64,000 bases of DNA from Piscibacillus salipiscarius JCM 13188 (GTDB taxonomy: Bacteria > Bacillota > Bacilli > Bacillales > Alkalibacillaceae), in assembly GCF_001311865.1 (NCBI RefSeq), contig NZ_BBCD01000017.1, forward strand, positions 1 through 64,000, written 5' to 3'. Numbering within the stretch: the first letter of the stretch is position 1; every line of letters starts with the position of its first letter. The translations under genes were made by a program, and so were the position numbers. Shown here piece by piece: positions 8,505 to 19,046 of the stretch. The notes under the pieces were generated by a model. It saw nothing but the letters and a program-made list of their open reading frames with translations, did not search any database and was not told the origin of the DNA.

Positions 8505-9886
8505 TTAATGCTTCGTTTTAGAATAATTCTTTATAAATGCTTCTAACTCTTCACGTTTTTTTTCTTCACATCACCTTGAGGCTCAGTTTGAGTTTTAGTC
8601 TCTTGAGTTTGCTTTTTCTGTTCACGCTCATCTTGAAACCATTTGGGGAGTACTTCTTTAGTTCGTTGTCTTTTTTTTCTGAGTCTGGTTTTTCTTCTGT
8701 TTCCATGTTTCATAAATGGTATGTTCACGTTTTCGCAATTTGCATAGCTTGCTTAGCACTCGTAATTCCTTCACGACTCCAGTGCGCCGCAATCGTTTCA
8801 ATGTAATTTTTAGACAACTTATTCTGATTTCGTTTCAAAACATAGTCAACTAACACATTCATAACTGGTTGAGGCAAGCCGTGCTCCTCCATAATCGACG
8901 TTAGCATATCAATCTCTTTCATAGATGCTCGTCCAGAGGCTGAAAGATCTTCTAATAGTTCACGATGAGAAATGGAATTAAAATGTTCGATTAGCTGTTC
9001 TTCTTTAGACTTAGGTTGCTCAGATTGGTTTGATTTTTTCTTAGGTTCTGGCTCTAGTTCTTTTTGTTCTTTTGAATAAAGCCTAGGCGGGATACTGCCA
9101 TGTTTCTTATAAAAAATATCTTTACACATATCCTGAAACTCTTTACGATCAAACTCTTGCTGTTCATTCACGGCCCATATTAAAGCTTTCTCTAATTCCA
9201 AATAGTCAACATCGTAAATCTTAATCATTTTCTCAATATATTCAATATTTGGTTGTGTCAGAATGAGCTGGGCTTTGATTTGTTGCTGAGTTAACATTTT
9301 ATGAAGCCACTCAAGTGGTAACTTTGTTTTAATAGCCTGAGTTTCTGGCTCTTCGATAACCTGCTTTTCCTTAATTAATTCCGGATGAACCGTAGTAAAG
9401 ACATCATCAAATGAATGGGTAGCGTTTTTGAACATTTGAAGGCAGATTGACTTCATTAAGTAGTCTCTTTTTCAATCGTTGAAACGAATCTCGCCCAATA
9501 TGATGCTCTAGCAATACAGATAACATTGGATCATTTAAAAAACCTTTAGCTGAATAAGGGCATTGCAGGATGTAATAAAGTGTGCGAAAACTACCTTCCT
9601 CTTTATAAGACTGTAACAATCCAATGGCTTCTAACTTCTTTCTCGCCTCATAAAAGTCATCTAATGTCATATTTAATGTATTCATCATTTGATGGTGGGA
9701 AATAGAAGTTTGTGGTTGTTGGTAGTGTGATTCCTTCCAAAGTGCTTGAAATACAGCTACACCTTTTATAGAAATAAGGGGTTGGTATAAAAGAGTTAGC
9801 ACTGTTTCAGCATCTTCAAAGAAAGGTTCTTTTTGGAAAATTTTCATTCGGTCATTAGGCAAAAGATGCCGAATCCGTTCATTCAT
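8505..9886 (-). CDS. dnaB: replication initiation and membrane attachment protein DnaB, frameshifted
   Basis: Primosome protein of Bacillota that acts with DnaD and DnaI in helicase loading; not related to E. coli DnaB. About 460 residues versus 472 in B. subtilis. The N-terminal winged-helix part (NERIRHLLPNDRMKIFQKEP onward) and the later DnaD-like domain (FYKKHGSIPPRLYSKEQK then LLEDLSASGRASMKEID, VLVDYVLKRNQNKLSKNYIE) are visible. Frame changes near 9442, 8733, 8670 and 8560, all in A-runs. The end is a TAA at 8505 following KREELEAFIKNYSKTKH. Start ATG at 9886 with GGGGTG upstream. Part of nrdR-dnaB-dnaI, the conserved order. Confidence 0.93.
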
Positions 9887-9908
9887 ATTTTGACACCCCG
9901 TACTCCCT

Positions 9909-10368
9909 TTACTTTTTATTTTTATTAATCATTTCATTCAATTCACTCATAAAACATTAATATCTTTAAACTGCCTATAGACAGAAGCAAAGCGTACATA
10001 TGCAACTTCATCAACTTCGGCTAACCTGTCCATAATTAATTCACCAATTTGGTCACTTAAGATCTCAGAATTTCCTTGGTTGCGTAGATCTTTTTCTACA
10101 TCAAAAGCGATTCGTTCAATTTCTTCTATTGAAACAGGCCGCTTTTCACACGCTTTGATTAAACCTCGTTTTAGTTTCTCACGATTAAATTCTTCTCTGT
10201 GCCTTCTTTTTTTACGACTATTAACGGAATTTCTTCCACACGTTCAAACGTCGTAAAACGATATTGACACGACTCGCATTCTCTTCTTCGTCTGATTGAA
10301 CGTCCTTCATCGATCGGTCTTGAATCTAATACTCTTGTGTTTTTCGCATCACAGTTCGGGCAACGCAT
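9909..10368 (-). CDS. nrdR: transcriptional repressor NrdR, frameshifted
   Basis: ATP/dATP-sensing repressor of ribonucleotide reductase genes. About 153 residues, normal length. The N-terminal zinc ribbon is clear: [18 protein letters not shown] and [15 protein letters not shown]. The ATP-cone follows after a break near 10195: [20 protein letters not shown] and [17 protein letters not shown], then [21 protein letters not shown] second one-base loss near 9952 gives a false stop after INVL; the corrected C-terminus is [17 protein letters not shown]. Start is the ATG at 10368 with GGAGGAAAAA; the open frame upstream is not coding. It precedes dnaB by 22 bases. Confidence 0.94.
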
Positions 10369-10584
10369 ATTTTTTCCTCCATAAAACGTACCATAGTCTA
10401 TACCTTTTATAAGTATAACAAACTTCATCATGTTTTGAGAATTATTAATGAGGTATATGCAGCGATAAGAGGATTAAATAGAGCAGAAAAATATATAAGA
10501 AGATATTCGACACCACTCTAGAAATTCCTTCAAAAAAATATGTTTTTATAAATTAGATAACGGCAATTCCTTAAAAAACAAATA

Positions 10585-10616
10585 TAGCCAACCAGGTTTC
10601 AACTCCTGGTTGGCTA
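10585..10616 (-). terminator. gapB terminator
   Basis: Perfect 12-bp stem TAGCCAACCAGG (10585-10596) / CCTGGTTGGCTA (10605-10616) with an 8-base loop. On the minus strand the tail is TATTTGTTTTTTAAGG. The remaining 150 bases between here and nrdR hold no gene that I can see. Confidence 0.92.
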
Positions 10617-10623
10617 ATCAAGT

Positions 10624-11648
10624 TTACATAGTCATTTGTCCGTTTTTAATATGTTGAGAAACATATTTAGCTAGGTCAACGATTCGGCAAGAATAACCCC
10701 ACTCATTGTCATACCAAGCTAATACTTTAACTTTACGAGAACCCATAACCATAGTAGATAGTCCATCTACAATTGAAGAATATGGTGATGTTGTATAATC
10801 GACTGAAACTAATGGCTCATCATTAATTGATACAATACCTGCCATGTCATCTTCCATAGCTTGATAGAAAGCCTGGTTAACCTCTTCAGCTGTCACATCC
10901 TTTTTAACATCGACAACTAAATCAACTAATGACACATTAGGTGTTGGCACGCGTAAAGCCATTCCATGTAAGCGTCCTTTTAGCTCAGGTAAAACTTCAT
11001 TAATAGCTTTCGCTGCTCCTGTTGATGTTGGGATAATCGACTGTGTTAATCCTCTAGCACGACGCAAGTCTTTATGTGGGTTATCTAAGTTTTTCTGATC
11101 GTTTGTAAATGAATGGACAGTCGTCATTAGACCTTCTTCAATTCCAAACTTATCATTTAATACTTTAACAACAGGTGCTAAGCAGTTTGTCGTACAAGAC
11201 GCATTTGAAATCACTTCGTCAGTTTCAGGGTTAAAATCATTTTCGTTGACTCCCATTACAATCGTACGGTCCACTTCTTTACCTGGCGCTGAAATAATAA
11301 CGCGCTTTGCACCAGCTGTGATGTGTTGTGATGCAGTTTCTTTTGTTTTAAATTTACCAGTTGCTTCAATAACGATATCAATATTTAAATCAGCCCATGG
11401 AAGTTCTAATGGGTTACGGTTAGAAACCTTTAGAACGCTCTTTCCATCTACAATAATTTCATTATCTTTAAACGTAACCTCACCATCAAACGTCCATGAA
11501 CAGAATCATATTTAATCAAGTGAGCTAAAGTTTCTGTTGGGTAACTTGCATTAATTGCTACAACTTCAAGTGTTTCATCTTTGATCGCCTTACGAAACAC
11601 CATGCGACCAATTCGGCCAAATCCATTAATTGCAATACGTGTTGTCAT
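10624..11648 (-). CDS. gapB: glyceraldehyde-3-phosphate dehydrogenase, GapB type, one frame error
   Basis: About 341 residues. NAD(P)-binding start [20 protein letters not shown], catalytic cysteine in [13 protein letters not shown]-terminal [10 protein letters not shown]-like [16 protein letters not shown]. After the second beta strand the sequence is [21 protein letters not shown]; the acidic residue that selects NAD in glycolytic GapA is absent, which fits the NADP-preferring gluconeogenic GapB. One base is missing near 11506, in HGRFDGEVTF. GapB position between nrdR/dnaB and coaE matches B. subtilis. In that species it is shut off on glucose by CcpN; I could not identify operator sequences with confidence. 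Start ATG 11648 with GGGAGGTT. Confidence 0.93.
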
Positions 11649-11739
11649 TTATAATAACCTCCCAAACTATATATGTTACACTTAACAATATTTTTACGAC
11701 AATAGTATAACACATTTATTATATTATAGGGGAGAATTA

Positions 11740-12369
11740 TTAAAAAATGTTACTATTTTTATAGATTTTATTTTCAATTCCCCATTCACGAAGAATATCT
11801 TTAAGTTGTTCCCTGCTATGATCAACTGAATCAGTGTTATCAATAATAGCATCTGCACGATCTTTCTTCTCTGTAATAGAGATTTGAGACTGTATTCGGC
11901 TCAGCGCCTCTTCTTTACCTGATTCATCACGTTCCATCAGTCTTTCCAGTTGAACTTCTGGTTCTACATAAACGACTAAAACTTTATCGACATAATCAAA
12001 TAACTTACTTTCAAACAATAAAGGGATGTCCAGCACAACGGCAGGCTCGCCATTAGCTACGTGACTTTCTCTTTGCCTAATCATTTCTTTGCGAATCTCA
12101 GGGTGAATAAAACTATTTAATCGTTTTCGTTCTTCTTCATCATTAAATACAATCTCACCTAGTTTTTTTCGATTAAGCATTCCATTCTCGTATAACACTT
12201 TTTCTCCAAAGTGTTCCACTATTTTTTCATATGCTGGTTCACCAGGTTTCACAACATTTCGTGCAATTTGATCTGCGTCCACTACTGGAATTTCCCATTC
12301 CTTAAACATCTTTGAAACAGTTGATTTTCCTGTTGCAATACTTCCAGTTAATCCTATAATAACTGACAT
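11740..12369 (-). CDS. coaE: dephospho-CoA kinase
   Basis: Last step of coenzyme A synthesis: phosphorylates the 3'-hydroxyl of dephospho-CoA. 209 residues, slightly longer than the usual 200. P-loop GLTGSIATGKSTVS at the N-terminus, then VVDADQIARNVV, HPEIRKEMI, and VLDIPLLFESKLFDYVDKVL typical of the family. The start is the ATG at 12369 (MSVIIGLTG) with AGGTGATTTTA upstream; an in-frame ATG three codons earlier lies over the ribosome site. It follows ytaF by 9 bases. Frame intact. Confidence 0.95.
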   Translation of the reverse strand: MSVIIGLTGSIATGKSTVSKMFKEWEIPVVDADQIARNVVKPGEPAYEKIVEHFGEKVLYENGMLNRKKLGEIVFNDEEERKRLNSFIHPEIRKEMIRQRESHVANGEPAVVLDIPLLFESKLFDYVDKVLVVYVEPEVQLERLMERDESGKEEALSRIQSQISITEKKDRADAIIDNTDSVDHSREQLKDILREWGIENKIYKNSNIF

Positions 12370-12378
12370 TAAAATCAC

Positions 12379-13008
12379 CTACTTCGTTATATTCCAAATC
12401 CCTAGCATTATAAATATTAATCCAGGTAAGAATGACAGTTGCTGCATCCAATGATATTTAGTTAGAATTCGACCAGTAATCGTTCCTAATCCTAAAAACA
12501 TTGAACTAAACCCAATTAAGACAGCTGTTATGAAATAAGGTAAGATCGTGAATGCAGCGCCTACCCCGCTACTAAATGAATCTAACGATAAAGCTAATGC
12601 AACAAACAAAGATTCTTTACCTGAAATTGTTCCAGAATGATCTAAGTCTGCCACTTGAGGGTCCTTCAAAATCATCCAAATCGTTTTAAAATTAAATCGA
12701 ATTGATTCATCGTGGTAGTACTTCCGAAATTTTTTCTTTCTGCTCATCAACCCACTGCCAGAGCACATAACAACCTATTAAAAGAAATATGATTCCGCCA
12801 AGATATTCAGAAACTTTAGGGATTAAAATCCCCAATATATCACCCAATAAATAACCTGTTAGAAAACTAACAGACGTCACTAATCCAATAATTAAATAAG
12901 TGGTTTTCTTTACTGTAATCGATTTCAAACGATAAGTAAATCCAAAAAGTAACTGTCAAAACTAACTGCTAAGCTTAATAATAATACAGCTGCTATTAGA
13001 TGATCCAA
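12379..13008 (-). CDS. ytaF: sporulation membrane protein YtaF (MntP-like), frameshifted
   Basis: Polytopic protein of 210 residues with six predicted helices, as in B. subtilis YtaF. The first repeat reads LDHLIAAVLLLSLAVSFDS and then, after a break near 12947, GFTYRLKSITVKKTTYLIIG. The second repeat has VALALSLDSFSSGVGAAF. The paired SLDS/SFDS motifs are the internal duplication of the MntP/LysE-like fold. A second break (extra A) lies near 12735 in DEQKEKFRKYYHDE. I choose the TTG at 13008 as start with AAGGAGCC 6 bases upstream. That ribosome site is inside a strong hairpin. Between mutM and coaE as in B. subtilis. Confidence 0.85.
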
Positions 13009-13014
13009 AATAAA

Positions 13015-13056
13015 GGCTCCTTCCATAAGAACTCAACTTATCTTATGAAAGAAGCC
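13015..13056 (-). promoter_or_regulatory. hairpin that covers the ytaF ribosome binding site
   Basis: GGCTTCTTTCATAAGA (13056-13041) pairs over 16 positions, three by G-U, with TCTTATGGAAGGAGCC (13030-13015), loop 10 bases. The 3' arm contains the AAGGAGCC ribosome site of ytaF, and TTTATTTT follows. It can be read as an intrinsic terminator after mutM or as a translational lock on ytaF. Confidence 0.7.
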
Positions 13057-13067
13057 TAGTACGTGTG

Positions 13068-13901
13068 TTAGTTTGGAGCTGGTTGACATTGAGGACAAAA
13101 ATGAGTCCCTCTTCCACCAACTTTTATTTTTTCAATCGTTGTTTGACATGAAGGACATGCTTCCCCTTCTTTTCCATAAACAGAAATTCTAAGTTGAAAC
13201 AAGCCAACTTCACCTAAACTGTTCAAATAAGAACGGATAGATGAACCCCCATGTTCAACGGCTTCATTTAAGACTTCAATCGTGTAATGCTGTATACGTT
13301 TAGCTTCTTCTATAGTAATGGTATTCGCAATTCTTTCAGGATGAATCTGACTTTTAAATAACACTTCATCCACGTAAATATTACCTAATCCTGTCACAAT
13401 GGCTTGATCCAACAAGGCAGGCTTTATTTTACGAGATGTTTTTCGAAGCCGTTCATATAAATAATCCGTTGTAAAGTCTTCACTAAAAGGTTCGACTCCT
13501 AATTTATTAAGCGGAGCTGATGTAAATAAATCCTTAGGTTCTTTTAAGTGCATCGTTCCAAACTTTCGAACATCACGGTACCTTAACTCTTTTCCGTTAC
13601 TTAATTTAAAGACAATATGCGTATGTGGTTCTATTGGTTCATCTTCATCATACACACCGTATTTCCCTTCCATTCTAAGATGTGACACTAAGCGGTCGTC
13701 TGTTAAATGAAAGATTAAGAATTTCCCCAATCGATTTATGTCGGTAAAATGTTGACCTAGTAAACGATGTTTAAACGCTACTGAATCTTCAGGCTCTTTA
13801 ATAATTCCTGGGTAATAAATAAGGACATCAACAATTTCTTTCCCTTGGATAATAGGCTTTAGCGTCCTTCTTACGGTTTCAACCTCTGGTAATTCTGGCA
13901 T
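13068..13901 (-). CDS. mutM: formamidopyrimidine-DNA glycosylase
   Basis: Base-excision repair glycosylase/AP lyase that removes 8-oxoguanine. 277 residues. The mature N-terminus PELPEVETVRRTL supplies the catalytic proline and glutamate; helix-two-turn-helix region LDQAIVTGLGNIYVDEVLF; C-terminal zinc finger CPSC...CPQC (residues 248-271). Start ATG 13901 with GAAGGATTAACG. It follows polA by 15 bases and is probably co-transcribed with it. Frame intact. Confidence 0.97.
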   Translation of the reverse strand: MPELPEVETVRRTLKPIIQGKEIVDVLIYYPGIIKEPEDSVAFKHRLLGQHFTDINRLGKFLIFHLTDDRLVSHLRMEGKYGVYDEDEPIEPHTHIVFKLSNGKELRYRDVRKFGTMHLKEPKDLFTSAPLNKLGVEPFSEDFTTDYLYERLRKTSRKIKPALLDQAIVTGLGNIYVDEVLFKSQIHPERIANTITIEEAKRIQHYTIEVLNEAVEHGGSSIRSYLNSLGEVGLFQLRISVYGKEGEACPSCQTTIEKIKVGGRGTHFCPQCQPAPN

Positions 13902-13916
13902 CGTTAATCCTTCTTT

Positions 13917-16548
13917 CTACTTCGCATCATACCAAGTGTTGCCATAATCAGCTTCCACTAATAAAGGAACATTTAATTCTACAGTTTGTTCCATAGCATT
14001 TTTCACTAGTTTATTTAGCTGATCAATATCACCTTTAGCAACTTCAAAAATTAATTCGTCATGCACTTGTAGTAATAACTGAGCGTTTACGTCCGAATCA
14101 TTTAATTGGTCCATAACGTCAATCATCGCTTTTTTAATAATGTCTGCTGCACTACCTTGAATTGGCGTATTCATTGCAGTTCGTTCGGCAAAACTTCTTT
14201 TATTAAAGTTACGACTCGAGATATCAGGTAAATATCGACGACGTTTCATGATCGTCTCAACATAACCATCATGTTTCGCCTGCTTAACAACATCATCCAT
14301 ATATTGTTTAACACCTGGATAACTTTCTAAATACTTCTCAATAAATTGTCCAGCTTCTTTGCGGCTAATGCCTAAACTTTGACTTAATCCGTAATCGCTA
14401 ATTCCGTATACAATACCGAAGTTAACAGCTTTTGCATGGCGCCTCATTAATGAATCAACTTCATCTTCTTTAACATTAAAAACATCCATAGCTGTTTGAG
14501 TATGAATATCTTTGCCTTCTTTAAAAGCAGAAGTTAATTTTTCATCATTTGCAATATGAGCTAGAACACGAAGTTCAATTTGTGAATAGTCAGCTGCCAT
14601 AATGACATAATCGTCTTTTGACGGTACGAATGCTTGTCTAATCTTACGCCCCTCTTCAAGTCTAATTGGGATGTTTTGTAAGTTCGGATCTGTAGAGCTT
14701 AAACGCCCCGTTTGGGTTAGAACTTGATTAAAGCGTGTATGAATTTTATGTGTGTCATCATGAACGACTTTTAATAGGCCTTCTATATAAGTTGACTGTA
14801 ACTTACCGAGCTGGCGATAATGTAAAATCTTATCTACAATTTCATGCTCATGTTGAAGCTTTTCTAGAACATCTGCAGAAGTTGAATAGCCTGTTTTAGT
14901 TTTCTTAATAACAGGAAGTTCTAATTCTTCAAATAAAATCTTTCCTAATTGTTTTGGTGAGTTGATGTTAAATGATTGGCCTGCAAGTTCATAGATTTCT
15001 TCTTCAATTTTATCAAGTCTCTTACTTAAGTCTTGCTGCATCTCTTCTAGACGGTCCACATCTACTTGAACGCCTAAATATTCCATGTCAGCTAAAATTA
15101 AAGATAATGGCATCTCTAAGTCATAATACAGCTGCTCTTGTTCGTTTTTCTCTACTTCTTCTATTAATTGTGGGTAAAGTTTTTTTAGCTACGACACCTT
15201 TTCGAACAATATGCTCAGCTAAGACGTCCTTTTCAGGAACCTTTTGTTTTGCACCTTTTCCGTAAACTTCTTCATCATATGACACATCAACTAGCCCGTA
15301 ATTTTGTGCAATGGATGGCAAATCATGATTACTATTTGAAGGGTTCACGATATAGGATGCTAAAATTAAATCAAACTGAACCCCGTTTAAATTAATACCT
15401 CTCCATTTTAGAGCCACTTTTAATCGTTTCGTATCAGCAACGATTTTGTTATTTTCTTTACTCTCAAGCCATGTTTTAAATTTTTCAGAGTTTAAGGCCA
15501 CTTCAGTTGGAATGAAGTAATAACCCTGGTCATTAACTAACGAAAAGCCTAAAATATCGCCATTATGATAGTTTTCTTCTAACATTTCCATAATTAAATA
15601 GTTCTCATTAGAGCTTATATAATCGGTCTTAAATTCCTCAACATGTTCGTATGTGACACCTTCACGTTCGACTGTTTCTTCTTCTCCACCTATACGACCC
15701 ATCAAGGATTTAAATCCATATTGTTTGAAAAGCTCAATAACATCTCTTGACTGATACCCTTCATAATCTAAGTCATCAATTTTTATTTCTATTGGTGATT
15801 CACGATTAATCGTTACTAATTCTTTAGACATGAAAGCATCATCTTTGTGATTGATCAAGTTTTCCTTTAACTTTTTACCACTTACGTCATCAATGTTGTC
15901 ATAGATGTTTTCAAGCGTTCCAAATTGATTTAATAACTTAACCGCCGTTTTCTCACCAACACCTGGAACACCTGGGATATTGTCTGATTTATCTCCCATT
16001 AAAGCTTTTAAATCAATAATTTGATCAATCGTAACACCCATTTTTTCCTTAATTTCATTTGGTGAATACTCATCAATATCGGTAATTCCTTTACGTGTTA
16101 CTCCAACTGTCACATGTTCAGAAGCCAATTGCAGCAAATCTTTATCACCTGAATAAATCAGTGTTTTCTTTTGATTTTCTTGAGCTTGTTTAGAGATAGT
16201 GCCGATAATATCATCCGCTTCATATTGCGTGAGTTCATAATGTTTTACGCCTAATGCATCTAAAATCTCTCGCATCACTGGAAATTGTTCCGACAACTCT
16301 GGAGGTGTTTTTTGACGTCCACCTTTGTATTCTTTATATGTTTTATGTCTGAAAGTTGTTTTCCCTGCATCAAATGCCACTAGAATATGGCTAGGATCTT
16401 TATCTTCTAAGATTTTTAATAACATATTCGTAAATCCATAAACAGCATTTGTATGTACACCACTTTCATTACTTAGCAACGGTAAAGCAAAGAATGCTCG
16501 GTATAACACACTGTTTCCATCAATCAAAACGATCTCATCTTTAGACAA
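13917..16548 (-). CDS. polA: DNA polymerase I, one frame error
   Basis: Repair and Okazaki-fragment polymerase, about 877 residues (880 in B. subtilis). 5'-3' exonuclease domain: VLIDGNSVLYRAFFALP, VAFDAGKTTFRH, YEADDIIGT, GDKSDNIPGVPGVGEKTA. The middle domain lacks the DxE exonuclease motif, so proofreading is expected to be absent as in other Bacillus. Polymerase domain: ADYSQIELRVLAHI (motif A), RRHAKAVNFGIVYGIS (motif B), VHDELIFE (motif C). One extra A near 15183 causes the break at LAKKLYPQLIEEVEKNEQ. Start: I prefer the TTG at 16548 (SKDEIVLIDGNS) with AGAGGTG 6 bases upstream; an ATG 12 codons earlier is in frame but lacks a good site. Confidence 0.96.
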
Positions 16549-16593
16549 GTCAAACACCTCTTTAATGATCATCTTTTTGTCCATTATAACAGA

Positions 16594-18303
16594 TTATATT
16601 TTTTGAGGGATTAATACAATAATCGTGGTCCCTTCCCCCTCTTCACTTTCAAGTTTAATGATACCTTCGTGAGCTTCAACGATGTGTTTAACAATCGATA
16701 GTCCAAGTCCTGTACCGCCAGTCTGCCTACTACGATCTTGATCAACCCGGTAAAATCGTTCAAATATGCGGCCTTGATTCTTCTTAGGAATACCGATTCC
16801 ATTATCATGGATCTGAAACTTTATGTATCCCTCATCAAGGGTCACGTTCCATTCTATGTGACCTCCACCAGGTGTATATTGAATGGCATTGGAATACAGG
16901 TTTAAAATTAACTGATACATACGATTATAATCAGCATATAATGCAATCGATTCATCTACATACAAATCTCTAGTTAAGCCTTTTTCCTTTAATTGATTCT
17001 CTACGACTTGATCGACATCATGCATTAACTCAGTGACATAAAAGTGAGATTTATATAGCGTAAAATCATCTTTTTCGATGGTCGATAGTTCTAATAAGTC
17101 TTCAATAAGCGCATTTAAGCGCCTTGATTCCTTATTGATAATGTTTAGAAATTTTTTCACGATCTCTTCATCATGTTCATTTCCATCTAATAACGTCTCT
17201 ACAAAACCTTGTATAGACGTAATCGGTGTGCGAAGCTCATGGGACACGTTAGCTACAAAATCTTTACGGATATTCTCAAGCTGTTTGATTTTCGTAATGT
17301 CATGACAAACGACGACAACACCTTTCCAAGAGTCATGTTCATTACGAATTGGTGCTAAATAACTTCAAAATAATTTCCCTGGACGGTTTCAATTGTTAAC
17401 TGTTTTTTTCTTTCCATGAAAATAACTTCTTGTAGAGCATCGTTTAATTCTTTATGTTCTATCACATCGTAATAAACTTCACCTAAAATCGAAGTGTCTT
17501 TATTCGTAAAATTATTAATAAATGGTTCATTTGCAAGTCTTGTTAAGCCTTTTTCATTAATCAGTAAAAGGCCACTCTCCATATTATTAACCACCGTTTT
17601 TAAACGATCGTTCTGATTTCGGTATTTTGACGTGATATATTCTAAATTACGAGCTAACGTATTAATCGATTGACTCAATTCAGACACAATGCCATAAGGC
17701 GCATCGTGGATTCTCGCTTTATAATTACCCTCAGCTAGTGACTTGGCTGTATCAGAAGCTTTTTATTGGTGTTACGTAATTTTCATAAAGACGATTTCCC
17801 AAACCCCAGATAAAAAATCCTACTAATAAAGCTAATATAATGACAACGGACCACAACGTTGTATTTAAATACTCAATGGGGAGCTCTTCTGAAACTACGA
17901 TGATCCTTACATTCTCATTAATTTGCCTTACCACAGCTAGTCTGGAATCTAATCTGAGTGCTGAATTAAGATTAAGTTGATGATCAATTAACTCGTTTAA
18001 CGTAATCGTCTCATTCCGATTAAAAGTATGTAAATATTCCTGTGTATTTGTCTGGTAAAGAACAAGTTCAATTGGAAAAGATTCAGAATAATGCTCTAAC
18101 TGCTGCTGTCTTTCTAAACTCGAGTCAGTGTTGAGATTAAAATCTTCCGCAACAAAATTAGCATCATAATGAAGCTGCTCTTCGTAAGCTTTTGTCACAT
18201 AATGCTTAGCAACCTGAACGAATAAAACTCCTAGCACTAGAATAAAGACAATACCAATTAACGTATAAATGATTAATGGCTTACGATTACTGATTCCTTT
18301 CAT
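16594..18303 (-). CDS. phoR: phosphate-sensing histidine kinase PhoR, frameshifted
   Basis: Membrane kinase of the PhoPR phosphate-starvation system, about 570 residues (579 in B. subtilis). Helix 1 is LIIYTLIGIVFILVLGVLFV, then a PAS-like extracytoplasmic domain to residue 150, helix 2 VVIILALLVGFFIWGL, HAMP, a cytoplasmic PAS (RLKTVVNNMESGLLLINEKG) and the kinase core: SHELRTPITS with the phosphoacceptor histidine, LILNLYSNAIQYTP (N box), HDNGIGIP (G1), GGTGLGLSIVKHIV (G2). Frame changes near 17764 and 17363. Its ATG overlaps the phoP stop by 4 bases, indicating translational coupling. Followed by polA 45 bases later. Confidence 0.95.
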
Positions 18304-18989
18304 GCCTGACCCTCTAACTTATACCCAATCCCTCTTACTGTTTTAATCAACTGGGGCCTCTTAGGTTCATCTTCAAGTTTTTCCCGAAGATGACTGATAT
18401 GAACGTCTACAATTCTTGTATCTCCAATAAAATCAAAATCCCAAACATCTTGCAGAAGAACTTCACGCTTAACAGGTTTATTGATTCGCTTGGCGAGATA
18501 TAAAAGAAGCTCAAACTCTTTTTTCGTGAATTCAATTGGCTGGTCTTGCTTAAACACTTCATAAGTCTCCGTGTTGATTTTAATATCACTAAAACGAATG
18601 ATGTCCTGATTGGCATCAGAATGACTTGTCCTTCTCATCACCGCTCGTATTCTTGCACTTAACTCTTTTGGGCTGAATGGTTTTGTAATGTAATCATCAG
18701 CCCCCACGTCAAGACCTGTTATTTTATCATGTTCTTCACTTTTAGCTGTTAGCATAATAATTGGAACACTAAAACCTTGTGAACGAAGCCTCTGACAAAC
18801 TTCAATACCACTTATATTAGGCAACATTAAATCTAATAAAATTAGATCAAAATTCTCTTTTTCAGCAAGACTTAATGCCGTCTCCCCGTCATGAACAACT
18901 GTCGTTTGGTGCCTTTCTTGCATAAGGTTATAGTCAATCAGAGTTGTAATTGATTCTTCATCATCAACAATTAAAATACGATATTCCAA
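18300..18989 (-). CDS. phoP: phosphate response regulator PhoP
   Basis: OmpR-family regulator phosphorylated by PhoR. 229 residues. Receiver domain: ILIVDDEESI (acid pocket), LILLDLMLPN with the phosphoacceptor aspartate near residue 53, MLTAKSE, GADDYITKPF. Winged-helix domain: FTKKEFELLLYLAKRINKPV, GDTRIVDVHISHLREKL, RGIGYKLEG. Start chosen as TTG 18989 (EYRILIVDD) with AGGAG 9 bases upstream; an earlier in-frame TTG touches that site. Frame intact, and the stop overlaps the phoR start. Confidence 0.95.
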   Translation of the reverse strand: MEYRILIVDDEESITTLIDYNLMQERHQTTVVHDGETALSLAEKENFDLILLDLMLPNISGIEVCQRLRSQGFSVPIIMLTAKSEEHDKITGLDVGADDYITKPFSPKELSARIRAVMRRTSHSDANQDIIRFSDIKINTETYEVFKQDQPIEFTKKEFELLLYLAKRINKPVKREVLLQDVWDFDFIGDTRIVDVHISHLREKLEDEPKRPQLIKTVRGIGYKLEGQA

Positions 18990-19046
18990 GCTCCCCAACT
19001 CCTGTTTTTATATTTGTCTTAATTTTAACTAAAAATAGTCCGTAAT

